A stretch of DNA of 64,000 bases from Burkholderia cenocepacia (GCF_014211915.1 NZ_CP060040.1:1302001-1366000), one strand, 5' to 3'; counted from the stretch's first letter, positions 27,297-35,888 are shown. The notes: generated by a model from the letters alone, not told the origin. Made by a program: numbers and translations.

Positions 27297-27313
27297 GAGC
27301 GCAAATTGGCAGC
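27297..27313 (-). promoter_or_regulatory. Shared regulatory element, copy C (aldehyde dehydrogenase)
   Basis: Top strand GAGCGCAAATTGGCAGC, about 90-106 bases upstream of the aldehyde dehydrogenase start. It deviates from copy B at three positions. Confidence 0.5.
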
Positions 27314-27428
27314 GCGTGGGGGAATCAGATGCGGGTGAGCCGGACGCGCGCAAACGTGGCGTCGCGACGGACGAACGTCGCGTTATCGTCCGACGAATGA
27401 CGCGATGTGATTGCGAACAGGGAAAAAC

Positions 27429-28157
27429 TTACAGGAACAGCGCGCCGACCAGCTCCGTGCGGTTCGACACGCCGAGCTTGCGGTACATGCGCATCAGGTG
27501 CGTCTTGATCGTCGGTGGCCCGAGCGCGAGGTCGCGCGCGATCTCCTTGTTCGAGTAGCCGTCGCGCACGAGCCGCGCGATCTGCTCCTCGCGGTAGGTC
27601 AGCCGTTCCTCGCAACCGATCCGGTGGATGCCGCGCCGCGCGCGCAGCAGCGGGCTCAGCGCCGCTTCGGCGACCGGCTGCAGCCGCGCGAGCGCGTCGA
27701 TCTCGCCGGGGGCGAACCGTCCCGCGGTGCCGTTGCCGTTCGCGTCGCCCATGCCGAAGCGCAGCAGCGAGAACGCGCCGACCGTGCGACCCGCGTCGCG
27801 CAGCCAGATCTCGACGACATCGGCCACGTCGTGCCGCCGCAGAAAACGGGTCCAGTACGCGGATGCCGCGCGTCGTTCGTCAGGCAGTTGCGACGCGAGC
27901 GTGACGACCGCGCGGTCGCCCGCCGCGCAGCGTGACGGATGCAGCGGATCGAGCAACCGGTAGCGGGCGACATAGGTGCGGTGCATCGATTCCGGCATCC
28001 CGAACAGCTCGAAATCGGCCGGCTCGCCGCTCTGGTCGAGCCGATAGAACACGATCGCGGACGGGCTCGCGAACGCGTCGAACGCATCCACGCACGCGTG
28101 CAGCGCGCGCTGCCAGTCGGCGGGAGCGTGGTCGGCGGGAACGGACAAGGTCGGCAT
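27429..28157 (-). CDS. LuxR-family transcriptional regulator
   Basis: 242 residues. The C-terminal LuxR HTH is EERLTYREEQIARLVRDGYSNKEIARDLALGPPTIKTHLMRMYRKLGV. The N-terminal domain of about 165 residues matches no sensor I can name and lacks the two-component receiver Asp pattern. ATG 28157 is used. It is directly upstream of the aldehyde dehydrogenase operon on the same strand, with copy D of the shared element about 80 bases upstream of its own start. It is therefore a candidate autoregulated activator of the amine cluster. Confidence 0.88.
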   Translation of the reverse strand: MPTLSVPADHAPADWQRALHACVDAFDAFASPSAIVFYRLDQSGEPADFELFGMPESMHRTYVARYRLLDPLHPSRCAAGDRAVVTLASQLPDERRAASAYWTRFLRRHDVADVVEIWLRDAGRTVGAFSLLRFGMGDANGNGTAGRFAPGEIDALARLQPVAEAALSPLLRARRGIHRIGCEERLTYREEQIARLVRDGYSNKEIARDLALGPPTIKTHLMRMYRKLGVSNRTELVGALFL

Positions 28158-28233
28158 GGGAAATCGGCTGGCGGATGGACGCATCGAATCTCGAAGTCCG
28201 GGCCAGCCTACCGGCGCCGAAAAGCGCCGGTGA

Positions 28234-28250
28234 GCACGAATCGGCAAATC
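28234..28250 (-). promoter_or_regulatory. Shared regulatory element, copy D (LuxR)
   Basis: Top strand GCACGAATCGGCAAATC, about 77-93 bases upstream of the LuxR start. Its right half ATCGGCAAATC is identical to copy B. Confidence 0.5.
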
Positions 28251-28320
28251 GTCCCGGGCCGGCCAGGGTGGCCGGTTCAGGCGGGACGATGCCGGCGCGC
28301 GGCGGTGCGCGCGCCTCGTT

Positions 28321-29199
28321 TCAGCGAGCGTTCGCGGCGAACGTGTCGCAGGCGCTCACCTCGCCCGACTCCATCCCGCGCCGCAGCCAGTACACGCGCT
28401 GCTCGCTGGTGCCGTGCGTGAAGCTTTCGGGCACGACGTAGCCCTGCCCTTGCTGCTGCAGCCGGTCGTCGCCGATCGCAGCAGCCGCCTTCAGCCCCTG
28501 CTCGAAATCGCCCGGCTCCATCAGCCGCTGGTTCGCGCGCTGCGCGTTGTTCGCCCACACGCCGGCAAAGCAGTCGGCCTGCAGCTCCATCCGCACCGAC
28601 AGTGCGTTCGCGCGCGCCTGGCTCGAGCGCCGGCGCGCGGCGTCGACCTTGTCGGCAATGCCGAGCAGGTTCTGCACGTGATGGCCGACTTCGTGCGCGA
28701 TCACGTAGGCCTGCGCGAAATCGCCGCCCGCGCCGAAACGCTTGCGCAGCTCGTCGTAGAAGCCGAGATCGATATATACGTTGCGGTCGCCCGGGCAGTA
28801 GAACGGCCCCATCGCGGTCTGGCCGGTGCCGCACGCGGTCGGCGTCGAGTTCGTGAACATCACGAGCTTCGGCGGCTGGTACTGCGCGTGCAGCTGGGTG
28901 TTGAACACGCCCGTCCACGTGCGTTCGATATTGCCGAGCACCTTGCGCGTGAACACCGCGCCGGGATCGTTCGCCGGCGCGCCCTGGTGCTGGGTCGGCG
29001 CGGGCTGCGCCTGCTGCTGGCGGCCCTGCAGCGCCGACGCGCCTTCGAGCACGACGCGCGGGTCGATCCCGAAGAAATACGAGGCGGCCAGCGCGACCAC
29101 GATCGTGCCGATGCCGATCGTCGCGCGCCCACCGCCGAACCCGCCGCCACCGCGTCGATCCTCGACGTTGGCGCTTTCTCTTTCGTCGTCCAGCCTCAT
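28321..29199 (-). CDS. Neutral zinc metallopeptidase, YpfJ/KPN_02809 family
   Basis: 292 residues. The N-terminus is glycine-rich (GGGGFGGG, 17-24), followed by one transmembrane helix (about 27-45) and an Ala/Gln-rich linker. The zinc-binding motif is HEVGHH (169-174), with a further Glu in MELQADCFAGVW (about 206). CGTGQTAMGPFYCPGD upstream is typical of the family. GGGAGGGG precedes ATG 29199. It is probably anchored in the inner membrane with its catalytic domain outside. No operon partner and no known substrate. Confidence 0.9.
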   Translation of the reverse strand: MRLDDERESANVEDRRGGGGFGGGRATIGIGTIVVALAASYFFGIDPRVVLEGASALQGRQQQAQPAPTQHQGAPANDPGAVFTRKVLGNIERTWTGVFNTQLHAQYQPPKLVMFTNSTPTACGTGQTAMGPFYCPGDRNVYIDLGFYDELRKRFGAGGDFAQAYVIAHEVGHHVQNLLGIADKVDAARRRSSQARANALSVRMELQADCFAGVWANNAQRANQRLMEPGDFEQGLKAAAAIGDDRLQQQGQGYVVPESFTHGTSEQRVYWLRRGMESGEVSACDTFAANAR

Positions 29200-29333
29200 T
29201 GCCGGCCCCTCCCTGTTCTTTTGTCGATGGTCCGGTCGCGCCAGCGCGCAACCGGGCGATACGCCGTGGCGACACGAGCCGTCGGCGGATACGCTACCTG
29301 TGTGTCGGACGCCCGCTCGCGCCGATCCGGCCT

Positions 29334-29371
29334 GCCGCGCCTTTGCTGGCCGCGCCTTTGCCGGCCGCGCC
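29334..29371. repeat. 15-bp tandem repeat, 2.5 copies
   Basis: Unit GCCGCGCCTTTGCTG is followed by GCCGCGCCTTTGCCG (one mismatch) and an eight-base partial third unit. Non-coding, in the metallopeptidase/SDR intergenic region. Confidence 0.7.
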
Positions 29372-29557
29372 ATTCTTACGACGGAATCGGCTGGCCGACG
29401 CGCGGCGCGTCGTTGCAAACGCCCGCTCGCACTATTTTGCCGGGCTTTCGTGGCTTATCGCAAAAATGTGGAGGATAGAGCGATTCGGCGTCAGACATCG
29501 TCAGCCTTTGCAAAATGGGCCACGGCCGCCGCACCTGGCCGTCCGGCCGACCCGCGT

Positions 29558-29575
29558 TCATCCTTTCGGCGGATA
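29558..29575. promoter_or_regulatory. Candidate AraC-type operator (matches site at 48080)
   Basis: TCATCCTTTCGGCGGATA differs at one position from the reverse complement of 48080-48097 next to the AraC gene. It contains the dyad ATCC-N7-GGAT. A CTAAAGT sequence begins 20 bases downstream at 29596, as at the AraC promoter. Confidence 0.6.
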
Positions 29576-29632
29576 CCGGCGCGCGCCGGCGCCGCCTAAA
29601 GTGGCCGGAACGCCCCCTTTCCGGAGAACGAC

Positions 29633-30424
29633 ATGACGCACCCGCCACCCCGCACGATCGCGATCACCGGCGCAGGCACCGGCATCGGCGCCGCATGCGC
29701 ACGCCGCTTCGCCCGTCGCGGCGACCGCGTCGTGCTGATCGGGCGCCGCCAGGCGCCGCTCGATGCACTGGCTGCCGAGACGGGCGGCCTCGCGCTGGCC
29801 GGCGACGCGGCGAGCCCCGCCGACTGGGCCGGCTTCGTGCAGCGCATCGCCGAACGCTTCGGCCGCGTCGACGCGCTCGTCGCGTGTGCGGGCGGCCACG
29901 GCATCGGCCGCGCGGACGAAACCGACGACGCGCAATGGCGCGACGCGATGCACGCGAACCTCGACACCGCGTTCGTCAGCGCGCGTGCGTGCCTGCCCGA
30001 CCTGATCGCGCAGCGCGGCAATATCGTGCTGGTCGCGTCGATCGCGGCGCTCGCGGCCGGCCCCGGCGTATGCGGCTACACGGTCGGCAAGCACGCACTG
30101 CTCGGGCTGGCGCGATCGCTCGCGCGCGACTACGGTCCGCACGGCGTACGGGCGAACGCCGTCTGCCCGGGCTGGGTCCGCACGCCGATGGCCGATGCGG
30201 AAATGGCCCCGCTGATGGCCGCGCACGACGATTCGCTCGACGGCGCGTACGCCCGCGTGAGCGCCGACGTGCCGCTGCGGCGCGCGGCCGATCCCGACGA
30301 GATCGCGGCCGTCTGCGCGTTCCTGGCGTCGCCGGACGCATCGTTCGTGACCGGCGCGACGCTCGTCGCGGACGGCGGCGCGATGGTCGTCGACGTGCCG
30401 ACGCTCGCGTTCGACCGGCTTTGA
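29633..30424 (+). CDS. Short-chain dehydrogenase/reductase
   Basis: 263-residue NAD(P)-dependent oxidoreductase. Cofactor motif is ITGAGTGIGAACARRFARRG (TGxxxGxG), the structural motif ACAGGHG replaces NNAG, the catalytic Ser is in VLVASIAAL, and Tyr/Lys are in YTVGKHALLGLARSLA. CCGGAG precedes ATG 29633. It heads the catabolic cluster with a LysR gene, a dimeric-barrel protein, an MHS transporter and a DUF2848 protein, all on the same strand. An AraC-type site shared with the AraC gene at 48 kb lies upstream. Confidence 0.9.
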   Translation: MTHPPPRTIAITGAGTGIGAACARRFARRGDRVVLIGRRQAPLDALAAETGGLALAGDAASPADWAGFVQRIAERFGRVDALVACAGGHGIGRADETDDAQWRDAMHANLDTAFVSARACLPDLIAQRGNIVLVASIAALAAGPGVCGYTVGKHALLGLARSLARDYGPHGVRANAVCPGWVRTPMADAEMAPLMAAHDDSLDGAYARVSADVPLRRAADPDEIAAVCAFLASPDASFVTGATLVADGGAMVVDVPTLAFDRL

Positions 30425-30465
30425 CGCCAGCAGGCGCGCCGCGCGTAGGAGACATCGAGCGGGCA

Positions 30466-30505
30466 GCGTGTCGTGAGCGACTACCGGTACCCGCCCACGA
30501 CACGC
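30466..30505. terminator. 10-bp-arm inverted repeat after SDR gene
   Basis: GCGTGTCGTG (30466-30475) and CACGACACGC (30496-30505) form a perfect 10-bp stem around a 20-base loop between the SDR and LysR genes. It could end SDR transcription or serve as an operator for the LysR gene; no T-tract is present. Confidence 0.4.
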
Positions 30506-30598
30506 GCGGCGCCGCCCGATCGTTTCCTGCCCGGGAAATCCGCTACCATCGACCGATCCCGCCGCTTCCGCCGGCACCGTCTCACCGTTCGGAATTCG

Positions 30599-31636
30599 AT
30601 GAACATCCGGTTTCTGGAAACCTTCGTCTGGCTCGCGAAGCTGGAAAACTTCCGGCTCACGGCCGAGAAACTGCACACGACGCAGGCCGCCGTGTCGAGC
30701 CGCATCGCCTCGCTAGAGGAAGCGTTCGACGTGCGCCTGTTCGACCGCAACACGCGCTCGGCCACGCTCACGCCCGCGGGCCGGCGCATGCTGGCCTACG
30801 CGGAGCGGATCGTGCGGCTCGACGGCGAAATGCGGCGCGACATCGACGCGGCGAGCGACGCGGGCCTGATCCGGATCGGCGTGATCGAATCGATCGTGCA
30901 TAGCTGGTTTCCCGCGCTGATGGCGCAACTGCGCGAGCGCTATCCGCGCCTCGACGTCGAGATCACGAGCGACACGACGCTGCATCTGATTCGCCTGCTC
31001 AGCACCGACGGCGTCGACCTGATCCTGCAGACCGACCCGGTGCCGGGCCCGGACTTCACGAACCTGCCGCTGTGCGAATTCCCGGTGCGCTGGGCCGCGA
31101 GCCCGCGCCTCGGGCTCGGCGGCCAGCCGCTCGACGTCGCGCGCCTGGCCGGGTTTCCGATCATCAGTTTCTCGCGCCACTCGGGGCCGCACGCGACGAT
31201 CGAGCGGCTGTTCGCGGCGGTCGAACGGCCGGCCAGCATCAACTGCATCACGTCGGTTGCCGCGATGATCCGCCTCGTCGCCGACGGGCTCGGCGTGGCC
31301 GCGCTGCCGCCTGCGATCATCGGGCGCGAGTTGCAAGAAGGCACGCTCGAACTGCTCGACGTCGAGCCGGAATTCCCCGCGCTGCCGCTCGTCGCGACGT
31401 ACCGCAGCCAGGGGCTGCCGGTCGCCGCGCGTATCGCGGAACTCGCGAGCGAAGTGGCACGCGCGATGGCAGCCGCCGCGAACCTCGCGAGCCCGGCCGT
31501 CACCGATCGCGCCGAAGCAACGCCCGCGCGCAGAGCGACAGAGGCAAATAACAGCACATCGGCAAAGGCGAAGCGCACGACGAAAGCCGCCTCGCCTGCC
31601 GCGCCCGCCGCGAAACGCCGTCCGCGCCGCTCATAA
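30599..31636 (+). CDS. LysR-family transcriptional regulator with basic C-terminal tail
   Basis: 345 residues, about 40 longer than usual. N-terminal HTH: FLETFVWLAKLENFRLTAEKLHTTQAAVSSRIASLE, then a normal effector domain to about residue 295. The C-terminus adds an Ala/Lys/Arg-rich low-complexity tail ending KRRPRRS that the family does not need. ATG 30599 is used; Shine-Dalgarno is weak. It sits between the SDR and the dimeric-barrel/MHS/DUF2848 genes and is their probable regulator. Confidence 0.88.
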   Translation: MNIRFLETFVWLAKLENFRLTAEKLHTTQAAVSSRIASLEEAFDVRLFDRNTRSATLTPAGRRMLAYAERIVRLDGEMRRDIDAASDAGLIRIGVIESIVHSWFPALMAQLRERYPRLDVEITSDTTLHLIRLLSTDGVDLILQTDPVPGPDFTNLPLCEFPVRWAASPRLGLGGQPLDVARLAGFPIISFSRHSGPHATIERLFAAVERPASINCITSVAAMIRLVADGLGVAALPPAIIGRELQEGTLELLDVEPEFPALPLVATYRSQGLPVAARIAELASEVARAMAAAANLASPAVTDRAEATPARRATEANNSTSAKAKRTTKAASPAAPAAKRRPRRS

Positions 31637-31667
31637 GAAAACCTGTTCACCGCGAATTTGTTTTCTT
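31635..31667. repeat. A/T-rich inverted repeat after LysR stop
   Basis: AAGAAAAC and GTTTTCTT are separated by 17 bases and begin within the LysR stop codon. It may be a weak terminator or an operator for the operon starting at 31736. Confidence 0.4.
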
Positions 31668-31735
31668 GTTGGACGGGTGCGGACCGTCTTCGGGACACTG
31701 GGGTTTCTGACCTACCCGTCTCGAGGAACCCCGCG

Positions 31736-32437
31736 ATGACCCGCCTTTCCCTTCCGCACGGCCAGCTTTGCGTCTGGACGGATATCGACCCCGCGCACGA
31801 AGCCGATTTCAACGCGTGGTACGACCGCGAGCACATGCAGGAACGTGTCGCGATTCCCGGCTTCACGCATGCACGGCGCTTTCGCGCGACCGACGGCGGC
31901 CCGCGCCGATACCTCGCGCTGTACGTGACGGACACGCTCGACGTATTCCGCGGCGACGCGTACCGGCGTGCGTTCACGCAGCAGACCGCATGGTCGCTCG
32001 CGAACTTCGAGCGCATGACGGGCACGCAACGGCGCGTCGGCGAGCTGACGATCGAAGCCGGCGACGGCGAAGGCGCCCATCTCGCGCTGTTCGTGCTGCC
32101 GCCGGACCGCATCGACGTGCCGCACCTGCGCGCGCGCTTCGACGCCGCGCTGCAAGAACCGGGCATCCACGCCGCGCGGCTCTTCCGTACGTCGCCGGAC
32201 CTGTCCGCGCCGATCGGCGCAGCGGCGGCCGCGGGCCCCGGCGCCGATGCGCTCGTGCTGGTCGAAGGCAGCGACGCAGCGGCCGCGCGCCGCGTAGCCG
32301 CTGAGCTCGCCGGGCACGACGACGTGCGCACCTTCGATCTGCTGTGGCGCGCCGCCGCACCGCTGCCGGCTGCGCATCGCGACGCCCAGGCGGCGGCCGA
32401 ACCGGCCGCCGTCGTCGCCCCCGCCCTGCCTGCCTGA
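31736..32437 (+). CDS. Dimeric alpha-beta barrel (EthD-like) protein
   Basis: 233 residues with two ferredoxin-like repeats: DIDPAHEADFNAWYDREHMQERVAIPGFTHARRF is the typical first half, and PDRIDVPHLRARFDAALQEPGIHAARLF the second. Proteins of this fold act as small monooxygenases, isomerases or unknown helpers in degradation pathways. The last 25 residues are Ala/Pro-rich. GAGGAA precedes ATG 31736. It is first in an operon with an MHS transporter and a DUF2848 protein. Confidence 0.78.
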   Translation: MTRLSLPHGQLCVWTDIDPAHEADFNAWYDREHMQERVAIPGFTHARRFRATDGGPRRYLALYVTDTLDVFRGDAYRRAFTQQTAWSLANFERMTGTQRRVGELTIEAGDGEGAHLALFVLPPDRIDVPHLRARFDAALQEPGIHAARLFRTSPDLSAPIGAAAAAGPGADALVLVEGSDAAAARRVAAELAGHDDVRTFDLLWRAAAPLPAAHRDAQAAAEPAAVVAPALPA

Positions 32438-32500
32438 ACGCTCGACGCCCACGCCGGCCCCGCGTTTCATCCCGTCATCCGTCACGACCTGCCCGATACC

Positions 32501-33808
32501 ATGAGCACTCTCGCCCAGCCCGCCGCCCACGCGCCCCGCCGTGTCCGCAACAGCCGACTCGCGACCGCGAGCATGATCGGCACGTCGCTCGAGTGGTACG
32601 ACTTCACGATCTACAACACGCTCGCCGCGCTCGTTTTCAACCATCTGTTCTTCCCGTCGGTCGATCCGCTGGCCGGCACGATCCTCGCGTTCTCGACCTA
32701 TGCGGTCGGCTACGTGTCGCGCCCGCTCGGCGGCTTCGTGTTCGGCAACCTCGGCGACCGCATCGGCCGCCGCGCGGTGCTGATGCTCACGCTTGTGCTG
32801 ATGGGCGTGACGACCGCGCTGATGGGCGCGCTGCCGACCTACGCGCAGGCCGGCATCCTGAGCCCGATCCTGCTCGTCGCGCTGCGCTTCGTGCAGGGCG
32901 TCGCGCTCGGCGGCGAATGGGCCGGCGCGGTCCTGCTGTCGGTCGAGCACGGCGACCAGAAACGGCGCGGGCTGGCCGCGTCGTGGACGCAGATCGGCCC
33001 GTCGTTCGGCACGCTGCTCGGCACCGGCTGCATCGCGCTCGTCACGCTGTCGACCACGTCCGACACGTTCCTGTCGTGGGGCTGGCGCGTGCCGTTCGCG
33101 GCCAGCGCGCTGCTCATCGCGTTCGGCTTCTGGGTGCGGCGCGGCGTCGACGAAACGCCGCAGTTCGAGCAGCTCGCCGAATCGCACGCAACCGCCGAAG
33201 TGCCCGTCGCCGACGTGCTGAAGTACCACTGGAAGCGCCTGCTGATCGCGGGCGGCTCGCGGATCGGCTCGGACGTGCTGTATGCGCTGATCGTCGTGTT
33301 CACGCTGACCTACGTGACGACCGTGCTACACCTGTCGCGCCCCGTCGCGCTGACGGCCGTGATGATCGGCACGGCCTGCAACGCGCTCGCGGTGCCGTTC
33401 TTCGGCGCGCTGTCGGACCGCTTCGGCCGCCGGCCCGTGTATCTCGCCGGCGCAATCGCCGGCATCGTGTGGGCATTCGTGTTCTTCACGCTGCTCGATT
33501 CCGCGCGCCCCGTGGCAATCGTCGCGGCCGTCGCGATCGGCCTCGTGATCCATGCGGTGATGTACGGCCCGCAGGGCGCGTTCGTGACCGAACAATTCCC
33601 GACGCGCGTGCGTTATGCGGGTTCGTCGCTCGCATACACGCTCGCCGGCATCGTCGGCGGCGGCTTCGCGCCGCTCGTGATCGCCGCGCTGTTCCGGCAG
33701 ACGGGCACGACGACGGCCGTGTCGTTGTACGTCACCGCCGCGCTCGTCGTCACGTCGATCGCGCTCGTCGCCGCGCGCGAGACCGCGCACCGGCCGCTCG
33801 AGGATTGA
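32501..33808 (+). CDS. MHS-family major facilitator (proton/carboxylate symporter)
   Basis: 435 residues, about 12 transmembrane segments. GTSLEWYDFTIYNTLAALVF and SRPLGGFVFGNLGDRIGRR are MHS-family signatures, with VQGVALGGEWAGAVLLSVEHG in TM5. Closest types include ShiA, KgtP and aromatic-acid MHS symporters. It lies between the dimeric-barrel and DUF2848 genes and is likely the uptake system for the compound they degrade, most likely a carboxylate. Confidence 0.92.
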   Translation: MSTLAQPAAHAPRRVRNSRLATASMIGTSLEWYDFTIYNTLAALVFNHLFFPSVDPLAGTILAFSTYAVGYVSRPLGGFVFGNLGDRIGRRAVLMLTLVLMGVTTALMGALPTYAQAGILSPILLVALRFVQGVALGGEWAGAVLLSVEHGDQKRRGLAASWTQIGPSFGTLLGTGCIALVTLSTTSDTFLSWGWRVPFAASALLIAFGFWVRRGVDETPQFEQLAESHATAEVPVADVLKYHWKRLLIAGGSRIGSDVLYALIVVFTLTYVTTVLHLSRPVALTAVMIGTACNALAVPFFGALSDRFGRRPVYLAGAIAGIVWAFVFFTLLDSARPVAIVAAVAIGLVIHAVMYGPQGAFVTEQFPTRVRYAGSSLAYTLAGIVGGGFAPLVIAALFRQTGTTTAVSLYVTAALVVTSIALVAARETAHRPLED

Positions 33809-33857
33809 GCGCCGCCGCCAGCCCAGTCATTCCTTCGCACTTCAAACGGATAACCGC

Positions 33858-34559
33858 ATGCCAACCCTGTCGTTCAACGTGATTTCCCTGCAAGGTGCGC
33901 CGGCCGCCGTCGACGTCGACATCGAACGCGTCGTGATCGCCGGCTGGGCCGGCCGCGACCCGGCCGCGATCCAGGCACACATCGACGAACTCGCGGCGCT
34001 CGGCGTCGCGCCGCCGTCGACCACGCCGTGCTTCTATCGCGTGTCGTCCGCACTGCTCACGCAGGCGCCGTCGATCGACGTGCTCGGCGCACGCTCGGGC
34101 GGCGAGATCGAATGCGTGCTGGTCGACAGCCCGGCCGGCACGCTGGTCACGATCGGCTCCGATCACACGGATCGCGAAGTCGAAGCATACGGCGTCGCCG
34201 TGTCGAAGCAGGTGTGCGCGAAGCCGCTCGGCCGCGACGCGTGGCGTCATGCGGATGTCGCCGATCACTGGGATACGCTCGAGCTGCGTTCGTGGCTGAT
34301 CGCGCGCGACGGCGAGCGGCGCGCATACCAGCACGGCGCGGTCAGCGGCCTGCTCGCGCCCGACGCGCTGTGGCACCGGTTCGACGATCGCCGCACGATG
34401 CCCGCGCGCTGCGCGATGTATGGCGGGACCGTCGCCGTGCATGGCGCGATTGCCGCGATGGGCGACGGCGATGCGTTCGAGATGGAACTGCACGATCCGG
34501 TGCTCGGACGCAGCCTCACGCATCGCTATGCGGTCGAGGTATTGCCGGTCGTGGCTTGA
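33858..34559 (+). CDS. DUF2848 family protein
   Basis: 233 residues. Recognisable DUF2848 blocks are the N-terminal VVIAGWAGRDPAAIQAHIDEL, the mid-region SGGEIECVLVDSPAGTLVTI with SDHTDREVEAYGVAVSKQVC, and the C-terminal FEMELHDPVLGRSLTHRYAVEVLP. Overall layout recalls fumarylacetoacetate-hydrolase-like proteins, so a hydrolase or lyase role on a keto acid is possible but not shown. Last gene of the MHS operon, 49 bases after the transporter. Confidence 0.82.
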   Translation: MPTLSFNVISLQGAPAAVDVDIERVVIAGWAGRDPAAIQAHIDELAALGVAPPSTTPCFYRVSSALLTQAPSIDVLGARSGGEIECVLVDSPAGTLVTIGSDHTDREVEAYGVAVSKQVCAKPLGRDAWRHADVADHWDTLELRSWLIARDGERRAYQHGAVSGLLAPDALWHRFDDRRTMPARCAMYGGTVAVHGAIAAMGDGDAFEMELHDPVLGRSLTHRYAVEVLPVVA

Positions 34560-34619
34560 CCGCGAACGGAAAACCGCAAGGGACGCGGGCACGACGGCCG
34601 TCAGTCGTCGCGCCTGCTC

Positions 34620-34763
34620 CTACCTGTACGACTCAAAGCAGTGGTAGTCCGGGAAGTTGAACTGCGAGTTGCCGCAGTACAGCACACCTGCCAGGTTGGT
34701 ACACCCGCTCAATGTGAACATGATTGCTCCCGCAACCGACGCTTTCCAGCCGAAATGCAACAT
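34620..34763 (-). CDS. Very small predicted lipoprotein (47 aa)
   Basis: Reading MLHFGWKASVAG then AIMFTLSGC gives a short lipoprotein signal with lipobox LSGC (Cys 21). The mature part is 27 residues, with two more Cys and an aromatic-rich end (NFPDYHCFESYR). A GGTGAG-rich sequence precedes ATG 34763; an internal ATG at 34721 has a better GGGAG site but would remove the basic N-region. It stands alone between the DUF2848 gene and the NAD-binding protein gene. The mature Cys pair could form a disulfide. No family recognised. Confidence 0.5.
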   Translation of the reverse strand: MLHFGWKASVAGAIMFTLSGCTNLAGVLYCGNSQFNFPDYHCFESYR

Positions 34764-34910
34764 CTCACCCCCGTTTTCACCTTGTCGGTGTCGACTGACA
34801 TGATGCGCATCGGACGCACGCGGGTATGTGGAGAATTGTGACCCCGGGCTTCCTCGGTTCGCCGTGACGTGTTTCCGTGCCCGGACGAAACCCGTGCTAC
34901 CCGCCGTTGC

Positions 34911-35888
34911 TCACCCGAGACACCCGAGCCCCGCCAGCGTCGCCTCCACCGCCGTATCGAGCGGCGTGACCGGCTCGCGGCCGAGCACCGCGGTCACGCG
35001 CGCGTTGTCCATCCGGATCGGTTCGCGCCACAGGTAACGCATCTCGAGCAATTCGCGCAACGTCGTGACGAACGGCGCAGCCACGTACACGAGCCACCAC
35101 GGGAAATCGCGCAGCGCCGGTCGCATGCCGTGCCGCTGCGCGACGCGTTGCACGGCCAGCGCCATCTGCATGCCGTCTTCATCCCAATGCCCGCCCAGAT
35201 GAAAACGCGCGAACGGCTCCAGCGTCTCGCGCCGCTCGATCAGCTCGACCATCACGCAGGCCACGTCAGGCACATACGACCATTGATGGCCGACGCCGCG
35301 GCTCGGCACGCTGATGGCGGTGACCGGCCGCCCCGCCTTGATCAGCCCCTGCGAGAACCAGCTGTTGCCGAGCTGCGGCCCGAAGAAATCGCCGGCGCGC
35401 ACGACGATCGCCGGCACGCCGTGCGCGCTGGCGTCCTGCAGCCGCCGCTCCAGTTCGACGCGGATCGCGCCCTTGCGGGTCGCCGGATGCTGCGGCGCGT
35501 CTTCCCGCAGCACCGGAAACGCATCGGCGCCGAAGTTGTAGACCGTGCCCGGCAGCACGACGGTCGCCTGCGCGGCCCGGGCCGCCGCGATCGCGTTGTC
35601 GATCATCGGCAGCACCTGCGTGGCCCAGTTCCGGTATCCGGGCGGATTCACCGCATGCACGATCACGCTGCAGCCGCGGGCGGCGCGCACCACCGCATCG
35701 CGATCCAGCGCGTCGCCGCGCACCCATGCGATACCGTCGCGCTCCACGACTTCGGCATCGAGCCCGCGCTTGAGCGCGCGTACCTGCCAGCCCGCATCGC
35801 GCAACTGCCGCGCGACTTCCCCGCCGATCCCGCCGCTCGCGCCCAGCACGAGGGCCTGCCGTTGCGTCCCGCCTGCGTTTGCCGACAT
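34911..35888 (-). CDS. NAD(P)-binding extended-SDR / epimerase-like protein
   Basis: 325 residues. N-terminal Rossmann motif LVLGASGGIGGEVARQLRDAG (GxxGxxG), GDALDRDAVVRAARGCSVIVHAVNPP as in NmrA/epimerase proteins, then GTVYNFGADAF and a C-terminal substrate domain. The YxxxK pair is not obvious, so it may be an atypical or non-redox family member. CAAGGAG precedes ATG 35888. It is divergent from a LysR gene (99-base gap), its probable regulator. Confidence 0.85.
   Translation of the reverse strand: MSANAGGTQRQALVLGASGGIGGEVARQLRDAGWQVRALKRGLDAEVVERDGIAWVRGDALDRDAVVRAARGCSVIVHAVNPPGYRNWATQVLPMIDNAIAAARAAQATVVLPGTVYNFGADAFPVLREDAPQHPATRKGAIRVELERRLQDASAHGVPAIVVRAGDFFGPQLGNSWFSQGLIKAGRPVTAISVPSRGVGHQWSYVPDVACVMVELIERRETLEPFARFHLGGHWDEDGMQMALAVQRVAQRHGMRPALRDFPWWLVYVAAPFVTTLRELLEMRYLWREPIRMDNARVTAVLGREPVTPLDTAVEATLAGLGCLG

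Larger units (their letters stand above)
29200..29632. other. 433-base divergent intergenic region
   Basis: No convincing gene. It holds the metallopeptidase promoter side, a 15-bp tandem repeat (29334-29371), and on the right a regulatory dyad with a CTAAAGT -10-like element before the SDR gene. Confidence 0.5.

Noticed and set aside
29334..29371. Tandem 15-bp repeat considered as a CRISPR-like or VNTR array
   Set aside because: Only 2.5 units without spacers; recorded as a simple tandem repeat.
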